From Acidobacteriota bacterium (lineage in GTDB: Bacteria > Acidobacteriota > Thermoanaerobaculia > Multivoradales > JAHEKO01): a stretch of DNA of 7,295 nt. The position numbers were made by a program, and so were the translations under genes. The stretch lies in contig JAPUJD010000113.1 of NCBI GenBank assembly GCA_027296385.1, positions 1 through 7,295 of the forward strand, written 5' to 3'. Positions 1 to 7,178 of this stretch are shown in pieces. How positions within the stretch are numbered: position 1 is the stretch's first letter; every line of letters starts with the position of its first letter. The notes beneath the pieces are model-generated. The model searched no databases, had not been told where the DNA came from, and was given only the letters and a program-made list of their open reading frames with translations.

Positions 1-801
1 CTGGCCTCCGTGCCGGCCTATCAGGAGCGCCTTGTCGCCAAGGCGCAGGGCTGGCTCGAGCTCGCCCGCGAGCGCGGCATCGAGCTCTCCGACTGGCTGT
101 CGCCGGAGACTTTCGACTTCTCGCCTCTGATCGACCTTGCCGGCGGGATCGCCGCCGGCACCGTTCGCGGGGTGGCGGCGTTCGTCTCGATCCTGTTCCT
201 GACCCTGGTCGCCATGATCTTCATCCTGGCGGAGACCCTGAGCTTTTCTGGCAAGCTGCGCGCCGCGTTCGGCGAGCACCCGGAGCTGCTCGGGCACTTC
301 GAGAGCATCACCCGCAGTACCCAGCGCTACGTCGGTGTCAAGACCCTGATCAGCGCCACCGTCGGGCTCCTGGTCGGAGGCTGGACCGCCGTGCTCGGCA
401 TCGAGTTCCCGGTGGTCTGGGGCGTGGTGGCATTCTTCCTGCACTTCATTCCGGCCTTCGGGGCCTTCATCGCGGCGATTCCGGCGGTGTTGGTCGCCCT
501 GGCCCAGTACGGCGGGGGCCGGGCCTTGCTCGTCGCCGTGGGTTACCTGGTCGTCGGCTCGGTACTGGGCAGCATCGTCGAGCCGGCGTTGATGGGGCGC
601 AGAGTGGGCCTGTCACCGCTGGCGGTGCTCGTCTCGCTCGTCTTTTGGGGCTGGGTCTGGGGCCCGATCGGAATGATCCTCTCCGTGCCCGTCACGATGA
701 TTCTCAAGATCACCATGGAGCACACCGAGCAGCTGCGCTGGCTGGCCATCCTGCTGAGCCCGACCGGCAAGCTACCGCCCAAACCGGCTGCGTCCGGCTG
801 A
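1..801 (+). CDS. AI-2E family transporter, C-terminal part (5' end outside window)
   Basis: This is an inner-membrane permease of the AI-2E/TqsA/PerM family (Pfam PF01594). The frame is open at the first base of the window, so the start lies upstream; the GTG at position 10 is only an internal codon. A soluble stretch of about 40 residues leads into a hydrophobic segment (roughly 130-250). Further membrane segments follow between about 340 and 720. Family hallmarks are visible: HFIPAFGAFIAAIPA (about 440-486), then EPALMGRRVGLSPL, and the FWGWVWGPIGMILSVPVT signature near the C-terminus (about 640-696). Members export varied small solutes or Na+/Li+ ions; the substrate cannot be told from sequence. 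The gene is separated from the next by 177 nt holding a promoter, so it is probably not part of the suf operon. Family call is firm, function open. Confidence 0.9.
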   Translation: MASVPAYQERLVAKAQGWLELARERGIELSDWLSPETFDFSPLIDLAGGIAAGTVRGVAAFVSILFLTLVAMIFILAETLSFSGKLRAAFGEHPELLGHFESITRSTQRYVGVKTLISATVGLLVGGWTAVLGIEFPVVWGVVAFFLHFIPAFGAFIAAIPAVLVALAQYGGGRALLVAVGYLVVGSVLGSIVEPALMGRRVGLSPLAVLVSLVFWGWVWGPIGMILSVPVTMILKITMEHTEQLRWLAILLSPTGKLPPKPAASG

Positions 802-804
802 GCG

Positions 805-835
805 AGGCCCTTTACTCTGTGCACGGCAAGGGCTT
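805..835 (+). terminator. Hairpin after the permease gene, weak terminator candidate
   Basis: Arms AGGCCCTT (805-812) and AAGGGCTT (828-835) pair over 8 bp with one G-U, around a 15-nt loop, starting 4 nt after the permease stop. No T-run follows, so it is not a canonical intrinsic terminator. It could act with Rho or as a 3'-end stabiliser, or it may be chance in GC-rich DNA. Confidence 0.3.
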
Positions 836-889
836 GGCCTGCGTCCTCCCGGTGACAGTGCTCGCGCTGTTGCTCTGGCGGCAGGTCGA

Positions 890-902
890 GCCTTCTGAAG
901 GC
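890..902. promoter_or_regulatory. Perfect 13-nt palindrome just upstream of the -35 box
   Basis: GCCTTCTGAAGGC has perfect 6-bp arms around a single central T and ends 2 nt before the TTGACA box. The one-base centre rules out a normal RNA hairpin loop, so if functional it is a protein-binding DNA site. Its position suits an activator or a second regulator, and it differs from the GACT/AGTC sites downstream. The binding protein is unknown. Confidence 0.4.
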
Positions 903-904
903 GC

Positions 905-932
905 TTGACAGCGGGCAGGGCTCTGGTAGTCT
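905..932 (+). promoter_or_regulatory. Sigma70-type promoter of the suf operon
   Basis: A consensus -35 TTGACA (905-910) is followed after 16 nt by TAGTCT (927-932), preceded by TGG, i.e. an extended -10 with TGN. The alternative TCTACT (930-935) has a better hexamer but a long 19-nt spacer. Transcription would start near 938-942, within the inverted-repeat operator region, giving a leader of about 40 nt. The -35 is exact; the choice of -10 is inference. Confidence 0.6.
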
Positions 933-935
933 ACT

Positions 936-961
936 GTCCTAAATAGGACTCTTTTAGTCCT
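936..961. promoter_or_regulatory. Overlapping inverted repeats, likely Rrf2-family operator
   Basis: Two dyads share their middle arm. GTCCTA-AA-TAGGAC spans 936-949. AGGACT-CTTTT-AGTCCT spans 945-961 and contains GACT-N5-AGTC with an A/T-rich centre, the core layout of the E. coli IscR type 1 site. They lie at the predicted transcription start, where a bound repressor would block RNA polymerase. The adjacent regulator gene is the obvious ligand, implying autoregulation. Site sequence is seen; the binding protein is inferred. Confidence 0.65.
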
Positions 962-978
962 CTTTCTAGAATTCACCC

Positions 979-1440
979 ATGCTGCGCATGACCAAACAGG
1001 CCGACTACGGCATCGTCTTGATGACCCGCATGGCGGGTGAGCCGGAACGTCAGTTCACCGCCGGTGAGCTGGCCAGCGAGACCCAGCTGCCGCCGCCGAC
1101 GGTGAGCAAGATCCTCAAGACGTTGGCGCGCGAGAACCTGCTGGGCTCGCACCGCGGCGTCAAGGGCGGCTACAATCTCGCCCGCGCGACCAGCGACATC
1201 TCGATGGCCGAGATCATCAGTGCCCTCGACGGACCGATCTCCATCACCGAGTGCATCGATGACACCCCCGGGGAATGCAGCCACGAGCCCACCTGCGCCG
1301 TGCGCAGCAACTGGCAACGCATCAACGAGGCGATCTGCCTGGCGCTCGAGGGCATCACGCTGGATGAGATGACCCAGCCACTGACCCGCACCCTGGTGAG
1401 CTTGGGCAGCGCAGCGCCGCAGGTGGCGGAAACCGCTTGA
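979..1440 (+). CDS. Rrf2-family Fe-S-responsive regulator of the SUF operon
   Basis: This 153-residue winged-helix transcription factor belongs to the IscR/Rrf2 family, closest to the 'SUF system Fe-S cluster assembly regulator' group. It probably binds a [2Fe-2S] cluster and adjusts suf expression to cluster supply. The N-terminus MLRMTKQADYG matches the family start, so ATG 979 is preferred over ATG 988. The DNA-binding helices cover about residues 27-60, followed by the wing GVKGGYNLAR (60-69). Cluster ligand candidates are C92, C100 and C106. The spacing C-x7-C-x5-C differs from E. coli IscR (C-x5-C-x5-C), and the place of IscR His107 is R109 here. No clear Shine-Dalgarno sequence precedes the start. 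The gene is first in the operon, 45 nt before sufB, and sits behind its own likely operator. A SufR-type or sufX name would be a guess, so no symbol is given. Confidence 0.92.
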   Translation: MLRMTKQADYGIVLMTRMAGEPERQFTAGELASETQLPPPTVSKILKTLARENLLGSHRGVKGGYNLARATSDISMAEIISALDGPISITECIDDTPGECSHEPTCAVRSNWQRINEAICLALEGITLDEMTQPLTRTLVSLGSAAPQVAETA

Positions 1441-1474
1441 GTAGAGAGCCCCTCGGGCGCTAGCGAACAAGAAA

Positions 1475-1481
1475 AGGGAGG
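1475..1481 (+). promoter_or_regulatory. Strong ribosome binding site of sufB
   Basis: AGGGAGG lies 4 nt before ATG 1486 and is the best Shine-Dalgarno match in the operon. It fixes the sufB start, in contrast with the regulator gene, which has none. This suggests sufB is translated more strongly than the regulator from the same transcript. Confidence 0.75.
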
Positions 1482-1485
1482 CACC

Positions 1486-2931
<1,446 letters not shown>

Positions 2932-2940
<9 letters not shown>

Positions 2941-2979
2941 CGAGAATGTCGGCTGACGAGACCGTCGGCTGACGAAACT
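2932..2979. repeat. Three tandem copies of a 16-nt unit at the sufB end
   Basis: Copies are GTTGGCTAACGAGAAT (2932-2947), GTCGGCTGACGAGACC (2948-2963) and GTCGGCTGACGAAACT (2964-2979). Copies 2 and 3 share their first 12 bases exactly. Copy 1 includes the last sufB codons and its TAA. Because 16 is not a multiple of 3, the stops at 2938, 2954 and 2970 fall in three different frames. Confidence 0.85.
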
Positions 2980-2990
2980 CCCCCAGACGA

Positions 2991-3006
2991 AGGAATCAAG
3001 GAATCA
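2991..3006. repeat. Perfect 8-nt tandem duplication carrying the sufC ribosome site
   Basis: AGGAATCA occurs twice back to back (2991-2998 and 2999-3006). The second copy places AAGGAA (2998-3003) 10 nt before ATG 3014, which is a usable Shine-Dalgarno sequence. The first copy is 8 nt farther away. Confidence 0.8.
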
Positions 3007-3013
3007 AAGAACT

Positions 3014-3802
3014 ATGTGTCTGCTCAAGATAGAAAACCTCCACGCCGGCGTGGAGGGTACCGAGATCCTCACGGGTCTCGATCTCACCGTCAAGGTCGGC
3101 GAAGTGCACGCCATCATGGGTCCCAACGGCTCCGGCAAGTCCACCTTGGCGCAGGTCCTGGCTGGGCGCGCGGACTACGAGGTCACCGCGGGCTCGATCA
3201 CCTACAGGGGTGAGGACCTGCTCGAGCTCGCCCCCGAGATCCGAGCCCGCGAGGGCATCTTCCTCGCCTTCCAGTACCCGGTCGAGATCCCCGGCGTGTC
3301 GAACGTCTATTTCTTGAAGGCGGCATTGAACGCCATCCGCAAGCACCGCGGCCAGGAGGAGATCGACGCCATGGACTTCCTGGCCTACGTCAAGTCCAAG
3401 ATGGAGATCGTCAAGATGGAGGAAGAGCTCCTCCACCGACCGGTCAACGAGGGCTTCTCCGGCGGCGAGAAGAAGCGCAACGAGATTTTCCACATGGAGG
3501 TCCTCGATCCCACGCTGGCGGTGCTCGACGAGACCGACTCCGGCCTCGACATCGACGCCTTGAAGATCGTCGCCGAGGGTGTCAACTCGATGCGCTCACC
3601 CGAGCGCGGCTTCATCATCATCACCCACTACCAGCGCTTGCTCAATTTCATCGTGCCGGACGTCGTGCACGTCATGGTCGGCGGCCGCATCGTCGAGACC
3701 GGTGGCAAGGAGCTGGCTCTCGAGCTCGAAGCGAAGGGTTACGGCGGCCACACCCGGGCGGCCGAAGCAGCCGCTGAGGCCGCGATGCCGGCCAGCGGCT
3801 AG
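3014..3802 (+). CDS. sufC: Fe-S assembly ATPase SufC
   Basis: SufC (262 residues) is the ABC-type ATPase of the SufBC2D complex. It is soluble and drives the conformational change that opens the SufB-SufD interface for cluster assembly. Every nucleotide-binding motif is intact: Walker A GPNGSGKST (36-44, K42), Q-loop Q87 in AFQYPVEIPGVSN, the SufC-specific signature FSGGEKKRNE (148-157), Walker B with catalytic E173 in VLDETDSGLD (170-179), and switch H205 in ITHYQRLL. The residue after the signature helix start is H160 (IFHM) where most homologues I recall have Gln (ILQM); this is outside the catalytic motifs. The end is an alanine-rich tail. It follows sufB after a 73-nt linker, the largest gap between the structural genes, and is read 10 nt before sufD. 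ATG 3014 is supported by an upstream AAGGAA and by alignment to the usual N-terminus. Confidence 0.98.
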   Translation: MCLLKIENLHAGVEGTEILTGLDLTVKVGEVHAIMGPNGSGKSTLAQVLAGRADYEVTAGSITYRGEDLLELAPEIRAREGIFLAFQYPVEIPGVSNVYFLKAALNAIRKHRGQEEIDAMDFLAYVKSKMEIVKMEEELLHRPVNEGFSGGEKKRNEIFHMEVLDPTLAVLDETDSGLDIDALKIVAEGVNSMRSPERGFIIITHYQRLLNFIVPDVVHVMVGGRIVETGGKELALELEAKGYGGHTRAAEAAAEAAMPASG

Positions 3803-3805
3803 GAG
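3801..3805 (+). promoter_or_regulatory. sufD ribosome binding site overlapping the sufC stop
   Basis: AGGAG shares two bases with the TAG stop of sufC (3800-3802) and sits 7 nt before ATG 3813. Ribosomes finishing sufC therefore pass directly over the sufD initiation site, implying translational coupling. It decides the sufD start, since the same frame remains open far upstream inside sufC. Confidence 0.8.
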
Positions 3806-3812
3806 AACGGGA

Positions 3813-5174
3813 ATGGCCCTCGCGACACCAAAGAAGGCGGCTACTACGCCGGCCGCCAACACCGATGCCTACACTCGAGGCTTCGCTCGCCTGGCCGGCG
3901 AGCTGGCCAGCGGCGGCTCCCCGCGGCTCCAAGCCCTGCGCCAGGCGGCGATCGAGCGCTTCGCCGAGCTCGGCTTCCCGACCACGCGCCAGGAGGCGTG
4001 GCGTTTCACCAACGTGGCACCGATCGCCCGCACGCCGCTCACTGTCGCCACCGACGCGCCGTCGGTCACGGCAGCCGACATTGAGCGCTACCACTACGCC
4101 GACTGCACCCAGATGGTGCTGGTCAACGGCCGCCTGGCGCCCGAGCACACGCGGCTCTTGGGGCTGCCCGAGGGCGTCGTCGTCAGCTCGCTGGCCGAGG
4201 CCTGGCAAAGCCATCCGCAGCTCGTCGAAGAGCACCTGTGCCGCTACGCCAAGTTCGACGACCACGCCTTCGTCGCCTTGAACACGGCGCTCCACGCCGA
4301 TGGCGTTTTCATCTACGTGCCCAAGGGCGTCGTCGTCGAGACGCCGATCAACTTGATCTTGGTCGGCGCGCCGCAGGACGAGCCGCTGGCGTTCTTCCCC
4401 CGGCTCCTCTTCGTCACCGAGGAGTCGAGCCAAGTCACCATCTTCGAGCAGCACGTGACGGTCGGTGAGGGAACCTACTTTACGTGCCCGGTGCTCGAAA
4501 TCGTGGCCGGCGCCAACACCACCATCGACCACTACAAGCTGCAGCGCGAGACGCTCGCCGCCTTTCATATGTCGACTCTGCAGGTGAAACAGCACCGCGA
4601 CAGCAACTTTTCCTCGCACTGCCTCTCCTGGGGCGGCTTGATCGTGCGCAACGACGTCAACACGACGCTCGACGGCGAGAACTGCACGGCGATCCTGAAC
4701 GGCCTCTACATGGTCGAGGGCAAGCAGCTGGTCGACAACCACATGCGGGTCGAGCACAACATGCCGAACTGCTACAGCCACGAGCTCTACAAGGGCATCC
4801 TCGAGGGCAAGTCGCGGGGTGTCTTCACCGGCCTGATCTACGTCAAGAAGGACGCCCAGAAAACCGACGCCGTGCAGGCCAATCGCAACCTGCTGCTCTC
4901 CAATGAGGCGCTGTGCAACTCGCAGCCACAGCTCGAGATCCTGGCCGACGACGTGCGCTGCACTCATGGCTCGACGGTCGGCCAACTCGACAAGCTGGCG
5001 ATCTTCTATCTGCGTTCCAGGGGCATCGGCGAGGAGGCGGCGCGGTCGCTTCTGACCTACGCCTTCGCTGCCGACATCGTGACGCGAGTCAAGCTGCCGC
5101 AGGTGCGCCGCGACCTCGAAGAGTTCCTCTTCCGCCGGTTGCCGAAGGGAGAGATCGTGCGCCAGGCGGTCTGA
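3813..5174 (+). CDS. sufD: Fe-S cluster assembly protein SufD
   Basis: SufD (453 residues) is the SufB paralogue that pairs with it and one SufC each in the SufBC2D scaffold, and it is linked to iron entry during cluster building. After a variable N-terminal helical part (about 1-110, with a low-complexity Ala/Thr/Lys/Pro start), the beta-helix core follows. Signatures include FVALNTALHADGVFIYVPKGV, RVEHNMPNCYSHELYKGIL and DVRCTHGSTVGQLD. In the last, C383 and H385 correspond to E. coli Cys358 and His360 at the SufB interface. The C-terminal helical region, GIGEEAARSLLTYAFAADIV, is the SufC-docking part. It is somewhat longer than E. coli SufD (423), mainly at the N-terminus. The frame is open back to 3579 within sufC, but the ribosome site and family length support ATG 3813. 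The stop is 2 nt before sufS. Confidence 0.97.
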   Translation: MALATPKKAATTPAANTDAYTRGFARLAGELASGGSPRLQALRQAAIERFAELGFPTTRQEAWRFTNVAPIARTPLTVATDAPSVTAADIERYHYADCTQMVLVNGRLAPEHTRLLGLPEGVVVSSLAEAWQSHPQLVEEHLCRYAKFDDHAFVALNTALHADGVFIYVPKGVVVETPINLILVGAPQDEPLAFFPRLLFVTEESSQVTIFEQHVTVGEGTYFTCPVLEIVAGANTTIDHYKLQRETLAAFHMSTLQVKQHRDSNFSSHCLSWGGLIVRNDVNTTLDGENCTAILNGLYMVEGKQLVDNHMRVEHNMPNCYSHELYKGILEGKSRGVFTGLIYVKKDAQKTDAVQANRNLLLSNEALCNSQPQLEILADDVRCTHGSTVGQLDKLAIFYLRSRGIGEEAARSLLTYAFAADIVTRVKLPQVRRDLEEFLFRRLPKGEIVRQAV

Positions 5175-5176
5175 CG

Positions 5177-6418
5177 ATGGCGACCGCGGAGCCCAAGGCA
5201 GTCTTCGACGTCGAGTCGGTGCGCCGGCAGTTCCCGGCCCTGGCGCAGGAGGTCTACGGCAAGCCTTTCGTCTACCTCGACAGCGCTGCCTCGGCCCAGA
5301 AGCCGAACGCGGTGATCGAGGCCGAGATGCAGTGCTACCGCGAGTACTACTCCAACGTGCACCGCGGCGTGCACTACATGTCGCAGAAGGCGACCGAAGC
5401 CTACGAGGAGGCGCGGGACAAGGTCAGCTCATTCATCGGCTCCGGCTGCAAGCGCGAGGTGATCTTCGTCCGCGGCACAACCGAGGGCATCAACTTGATC
5501 GCCTCCACCTTCGGCCGGCAGAGAGTCGGCGCCGGCGACGAAGTGCTGATCACGGCGATGGAGCACCACTCGAACATCGTGCCCTGGCAGATGCTCTGCG
5601 AGCAGCAGGGCGCCAAGCTGGTGGTGGCGCCGATGAACCAGCGCGGCGAGCTCATCTTCGAAGAGTACGAACGCCGCCTCACCGAGCGCACCAAGATCGT
5701 CGCCTTCGTCCACGTCTCGAACGCTCTGGGCACCATCAACCCGGCCGCCGAGATGATTGCCGCCGCCCAGGAGCGCGGCATCCCGACCGTCGTCGATGGC
5801 GCCCAGGCGGCGCCGCACTTGGGTATCGACGTCGCCGCCCTGGGCTGTGACTTCTACACCCTCTCGGGCCACAAGATGTTCGGCCCCACCGGCATCGGCG
5901 CCCTTTACGGCAAGCTCGAGCACCTGATCGCCATGCCCCCCTACCAGGGCGGCGGCGAGATGATTCTTACCGTCAGCTTCGACAAGACCGAGTACGCCGA
6001 GCCGCCGGCCAAGTTCGAGGCCGGCACGCCCAACATCGCCGGCGCCATCGGCTTTGGCGCCGCCGTCGACTTCCTGCGCGGCCTCGACCTCGAGGCCGTC
6101 GCGGCTTACGAGGCGGATCTCCTGGCCTATGGCACCGCCGCCCTCCAGGCCGTTCCCGGGCTCGAGCTCATCGGCACGGCACAGCACAAGGCAGCCGTCC
6201 TCTCCTTCCTGATCGACGGCGTGCACGCCCACGACGTCGGCACCATCCTCGACCACGAAGGCATCGCCGTGCGCGCCGGCCACCACTGCGCCCAGCCGGT
6301 GATGGATTTCTACGGCGTCGCCGCCACCGCGCGGGCCTCGCTGGCGCTCTACAACACACGCCAGGACATCGATCGCCTGATCGCCGGCATCGGCCAAATC
6401 CGCGAGGTTTTCGGATGA
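5177..6418 (+). CDS. sufS: Cysteine desulfurase SufS (class II, SufU-partner type)
   Basis: SufS (413 residues) is a PLP-dependent enzyme that converts L-cysteine to L-alanine and holds the sulfur as a persulfide for Fe-S assembly. Visible catalytic residues are H130 in MEHHSNIVPW (PLP stacking), D207 in VDGAQAAPH (PLP ring nitrogen), the Schiff-base K233 in SGHKMFGPTG, C371 in RAGHHCAQPVM (persulfide carrier) and R386 in ARASLALYN (substrate carboxylate). Each lies 7 residues after its E. coli SufS counterpart. H352, 19 residues before the catalytic Cys, matches B. subtilis SufS His342, the residue that takes over a zinc ligand from SufU; E. coli has Tyr at this place. This agrees with the adjacent sufU and absence of sufE nearby. 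ATG 5177 follows the sufD stop by 2 nt with a weak AGGCGG ahead of it, and the end overlaps sufU by 4 nt. Confidence 0.97.
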   Translation: MATAEPKAVFDVESVRRQFPALAQEVYGKPFVYLDSAASAQKPNAVIEAEMQCYREYYSNVHRGVHYMSQKATEAYEEARDKVSSFIGSGCKREVIFVRGTTEGINLIASTFGRQRVGAGDEVLITAMEHHSNIVPWQMLCEQQGAKLVVAPMNQRGELIFEEYERRLTERTKIVAFVHVSNALGTINPAAEMIAAAQERGIPTVVDGAQAAPHLGIDVAALGCDFYTLSGHKMFGPTGIGALYGKLEHLIAMPPYQGGGEMILTVSFDKTEYAEPPAKFEAGTPNIAGAIGFGAAVDFLRGLDLEAVAAYEADLLAYGTAALQAVPGLELIGTAQHKAAVLSFLIDGVHAHDVGTILDHEGIAVRAGHHCAQPVMDFYGVAATARASLALYNTRQDIDRLIAGIGQIREVFG

Positions 6419-6870
6419 CCGTGCTGACCGACCTCTACCAAGAGGTCATCCTCGACCACAACAGAGCCCCCCGCAACTTCGGCCCCCTCGACCACCCCGA
6501 CCGCACCGCCAATGGGCACAATCCGCTGTGCGGGGACGAGCTGCGGGTGTATGTGGCGCTCGATGGAAATACGGTGACGGCTATTCAGTTCGAGGGCTCC
6601 GGGTGTGCTATCTCGAAGGCTTCGGCTTCGTTGATGACTGAGGCGGTCAAGGGAAAGAGCACCGCGGAGGTCGACACAATGTTTCGGGCGTTTCATGACT
6701 TGATGACGGGGGATCCGTCGGTGCGGGAGGCTGCGGGGCCGCAGTTGGGGAAGTTGGCGGTGTTTGAGGGGGTGCGGGAGTTTCCGATAAGGGTTAAGTG
6801 TGCGACTTTGGCTTGGCATACGTTGGAGGCGGCGCTCCACGAGGATGCCAAGGTGGCTAGTACGGAGTAG
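6415..6870 (+). CDS. sufU: Zinc-dependent sulfur acceptor SufU (IscU-like)
   Basis: SufU (151 residues) receives persulfide sulfur from SufS and passes it to the SufBCD scaffold. The zinc site residues are all present: C39 and D41 in NPLCGDEL, C64 in GSGCAISKASASLM and C129 in RVKCATLAWHTL. The extra stretch between C64 and C129 (about 80-120) and the R-x-KC-x-x-L-x-W ending set SufU apart from IscU, and no IscU-type HscA-binding LPPVK motif appears. The start overlaps the sufS stop in ATGA, with GAGG 7 nt ahead, so translation is coupled. Base use is odd: 29 of the first 42 codons end in C, but only 14 of the remaining 109 do, with TTT, TTG, GCT, ACT and GGG replacing the operon's normal choices. 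The protein itself is fully conserved across this switch. No gene follows on this strand. Confidence 0.96.
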   Translation: MTVLTDLYQEVILDHNRAPRNFGPLDHPDRTANGHNPLCGDELRVYVALDGNTVTAIQFEGSGCAISKASASLMTEAVKGKSTAEVDTMFRAFHDLMTGDPSVREAAGPQLGKLAVFEGVREFPIRVKCATLAWHTLEAALHEDAKVASTE

Positions 6871-6926
6871 GGTCTGCCGAGTAGCGAGCCTATGGTTTCT
6901 TCTGTAGCCGGCTGTCTAGGAAGATA

Positions 6927-6956
6927 GATCGAGTGGAGGGCTCTCGATCGGCCCTC
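6927..6956. other. Two mutually exclusive hairpins in the region after sufU
   Basis: GATCGAG (6927-6933) can pair with CTCGATC (6943-6949) around a 9-nt loop. Alternatively, GAGGGC (6936-6941) can pair with GCCCTC (6951-6956), also around 9 nt. Each stem's arm lies in the other's loop, so only one can form. No T-run follows on either strand, so neither is a standard terminator. They lie about 60 nt after the sufU stop and could define its 3' end, or be chance. The rest of 6871-6985 shows nothing recognisable. Confidence 0.35.
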
Positions 6957-6985
6957 AGCCGGTTTCTCGGCGACGTGGGATCTCC

Positions 6986-7178
6986 TCACTCCAAACTGAG
7001 AAACTTCTTGAGAACGCCGTTTAGTCGGCTGTTCCAAGGGATGAGATGCTCGTGTTGGAGTCGACTGAGGACTATTCCAGGCGCGATCTGAAGATGGCTC
7101 GCGAAAGCTCTGATACGTTGTTCGCTTGGAACCCCTCTTTCTGAATTCAAGGAACACTTGTTGCCCCTGCTCGAGCAC
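6986..7178 (-). pseudogene. 3' remnant of a HigA/XRE-type ImmA/IrrE metallopeptidase gene, frameshifted
   Basis: The - strand frame ending at 6986 reads IRAFASHLQIAPGIVLSRLQ, then HEHLIPWNSRLNGVLKKF. This is the characteristic C-terminal tail of proteins that join an XRE DNA-binding domain to an ImmA/IrrE zinc-peptidase domain, often annotated as HigA-family antitoxins. The match fades upstream of about 7132. The expected preceding residues, FRKRG before VPSEQ, continue instead in the neighbouring frame (about 7178-7133). The switch lies at a run of four G (7132-7135), where a 1-nt gain or 2-nt loss would join the two parts. A TAA at 7179-7181 closes that second frame, and no HExxH peptidase motif is visible before the window ends. 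Codon choice is relaxed compared with the suf genes. It is convergent with sufU. An undamaged gene with sequence error is the alternative. Confidence 0.55.

Noticed and set aside
965..974. Overlapping TCTAGA and GAATTC (XbaI/EcoRI-like) resembling a cloning junction
   Set aside because: The flanking sequence continues naturally from operator to start codon with no vector-like sequence, so the two hexamers are coincidental.
1447..1457. Small GCCC/GGGC stem between the regulator and sufB as a possible RNA processing or attenuation site
   Set aside because: Only a 4-bp stem with a 3-nt loop, common by chance at this GC content, with no further supporting signal.
3579..3812. In-frame upstream extension of sufD overlapping sufC
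   Set aside because: The extension is Ser/Arg/Pro-rich, unlike SufD, and the ribosome site AGGAG plus ATG 3813 gives the normal start. It is open only because of codon bias.
3672..4985. Long open frame of 437 codons on the - strand opposite sufC/sufD
   Set aside because: Same codon-bias shadow; the + strand encodes a full SufD with all family motifs.
5429..6397. Long open frame of 322 codons on the - strand opposite sufS
   Set aside because: Antisense to intact SufS, biased composition, no recognisable domain.
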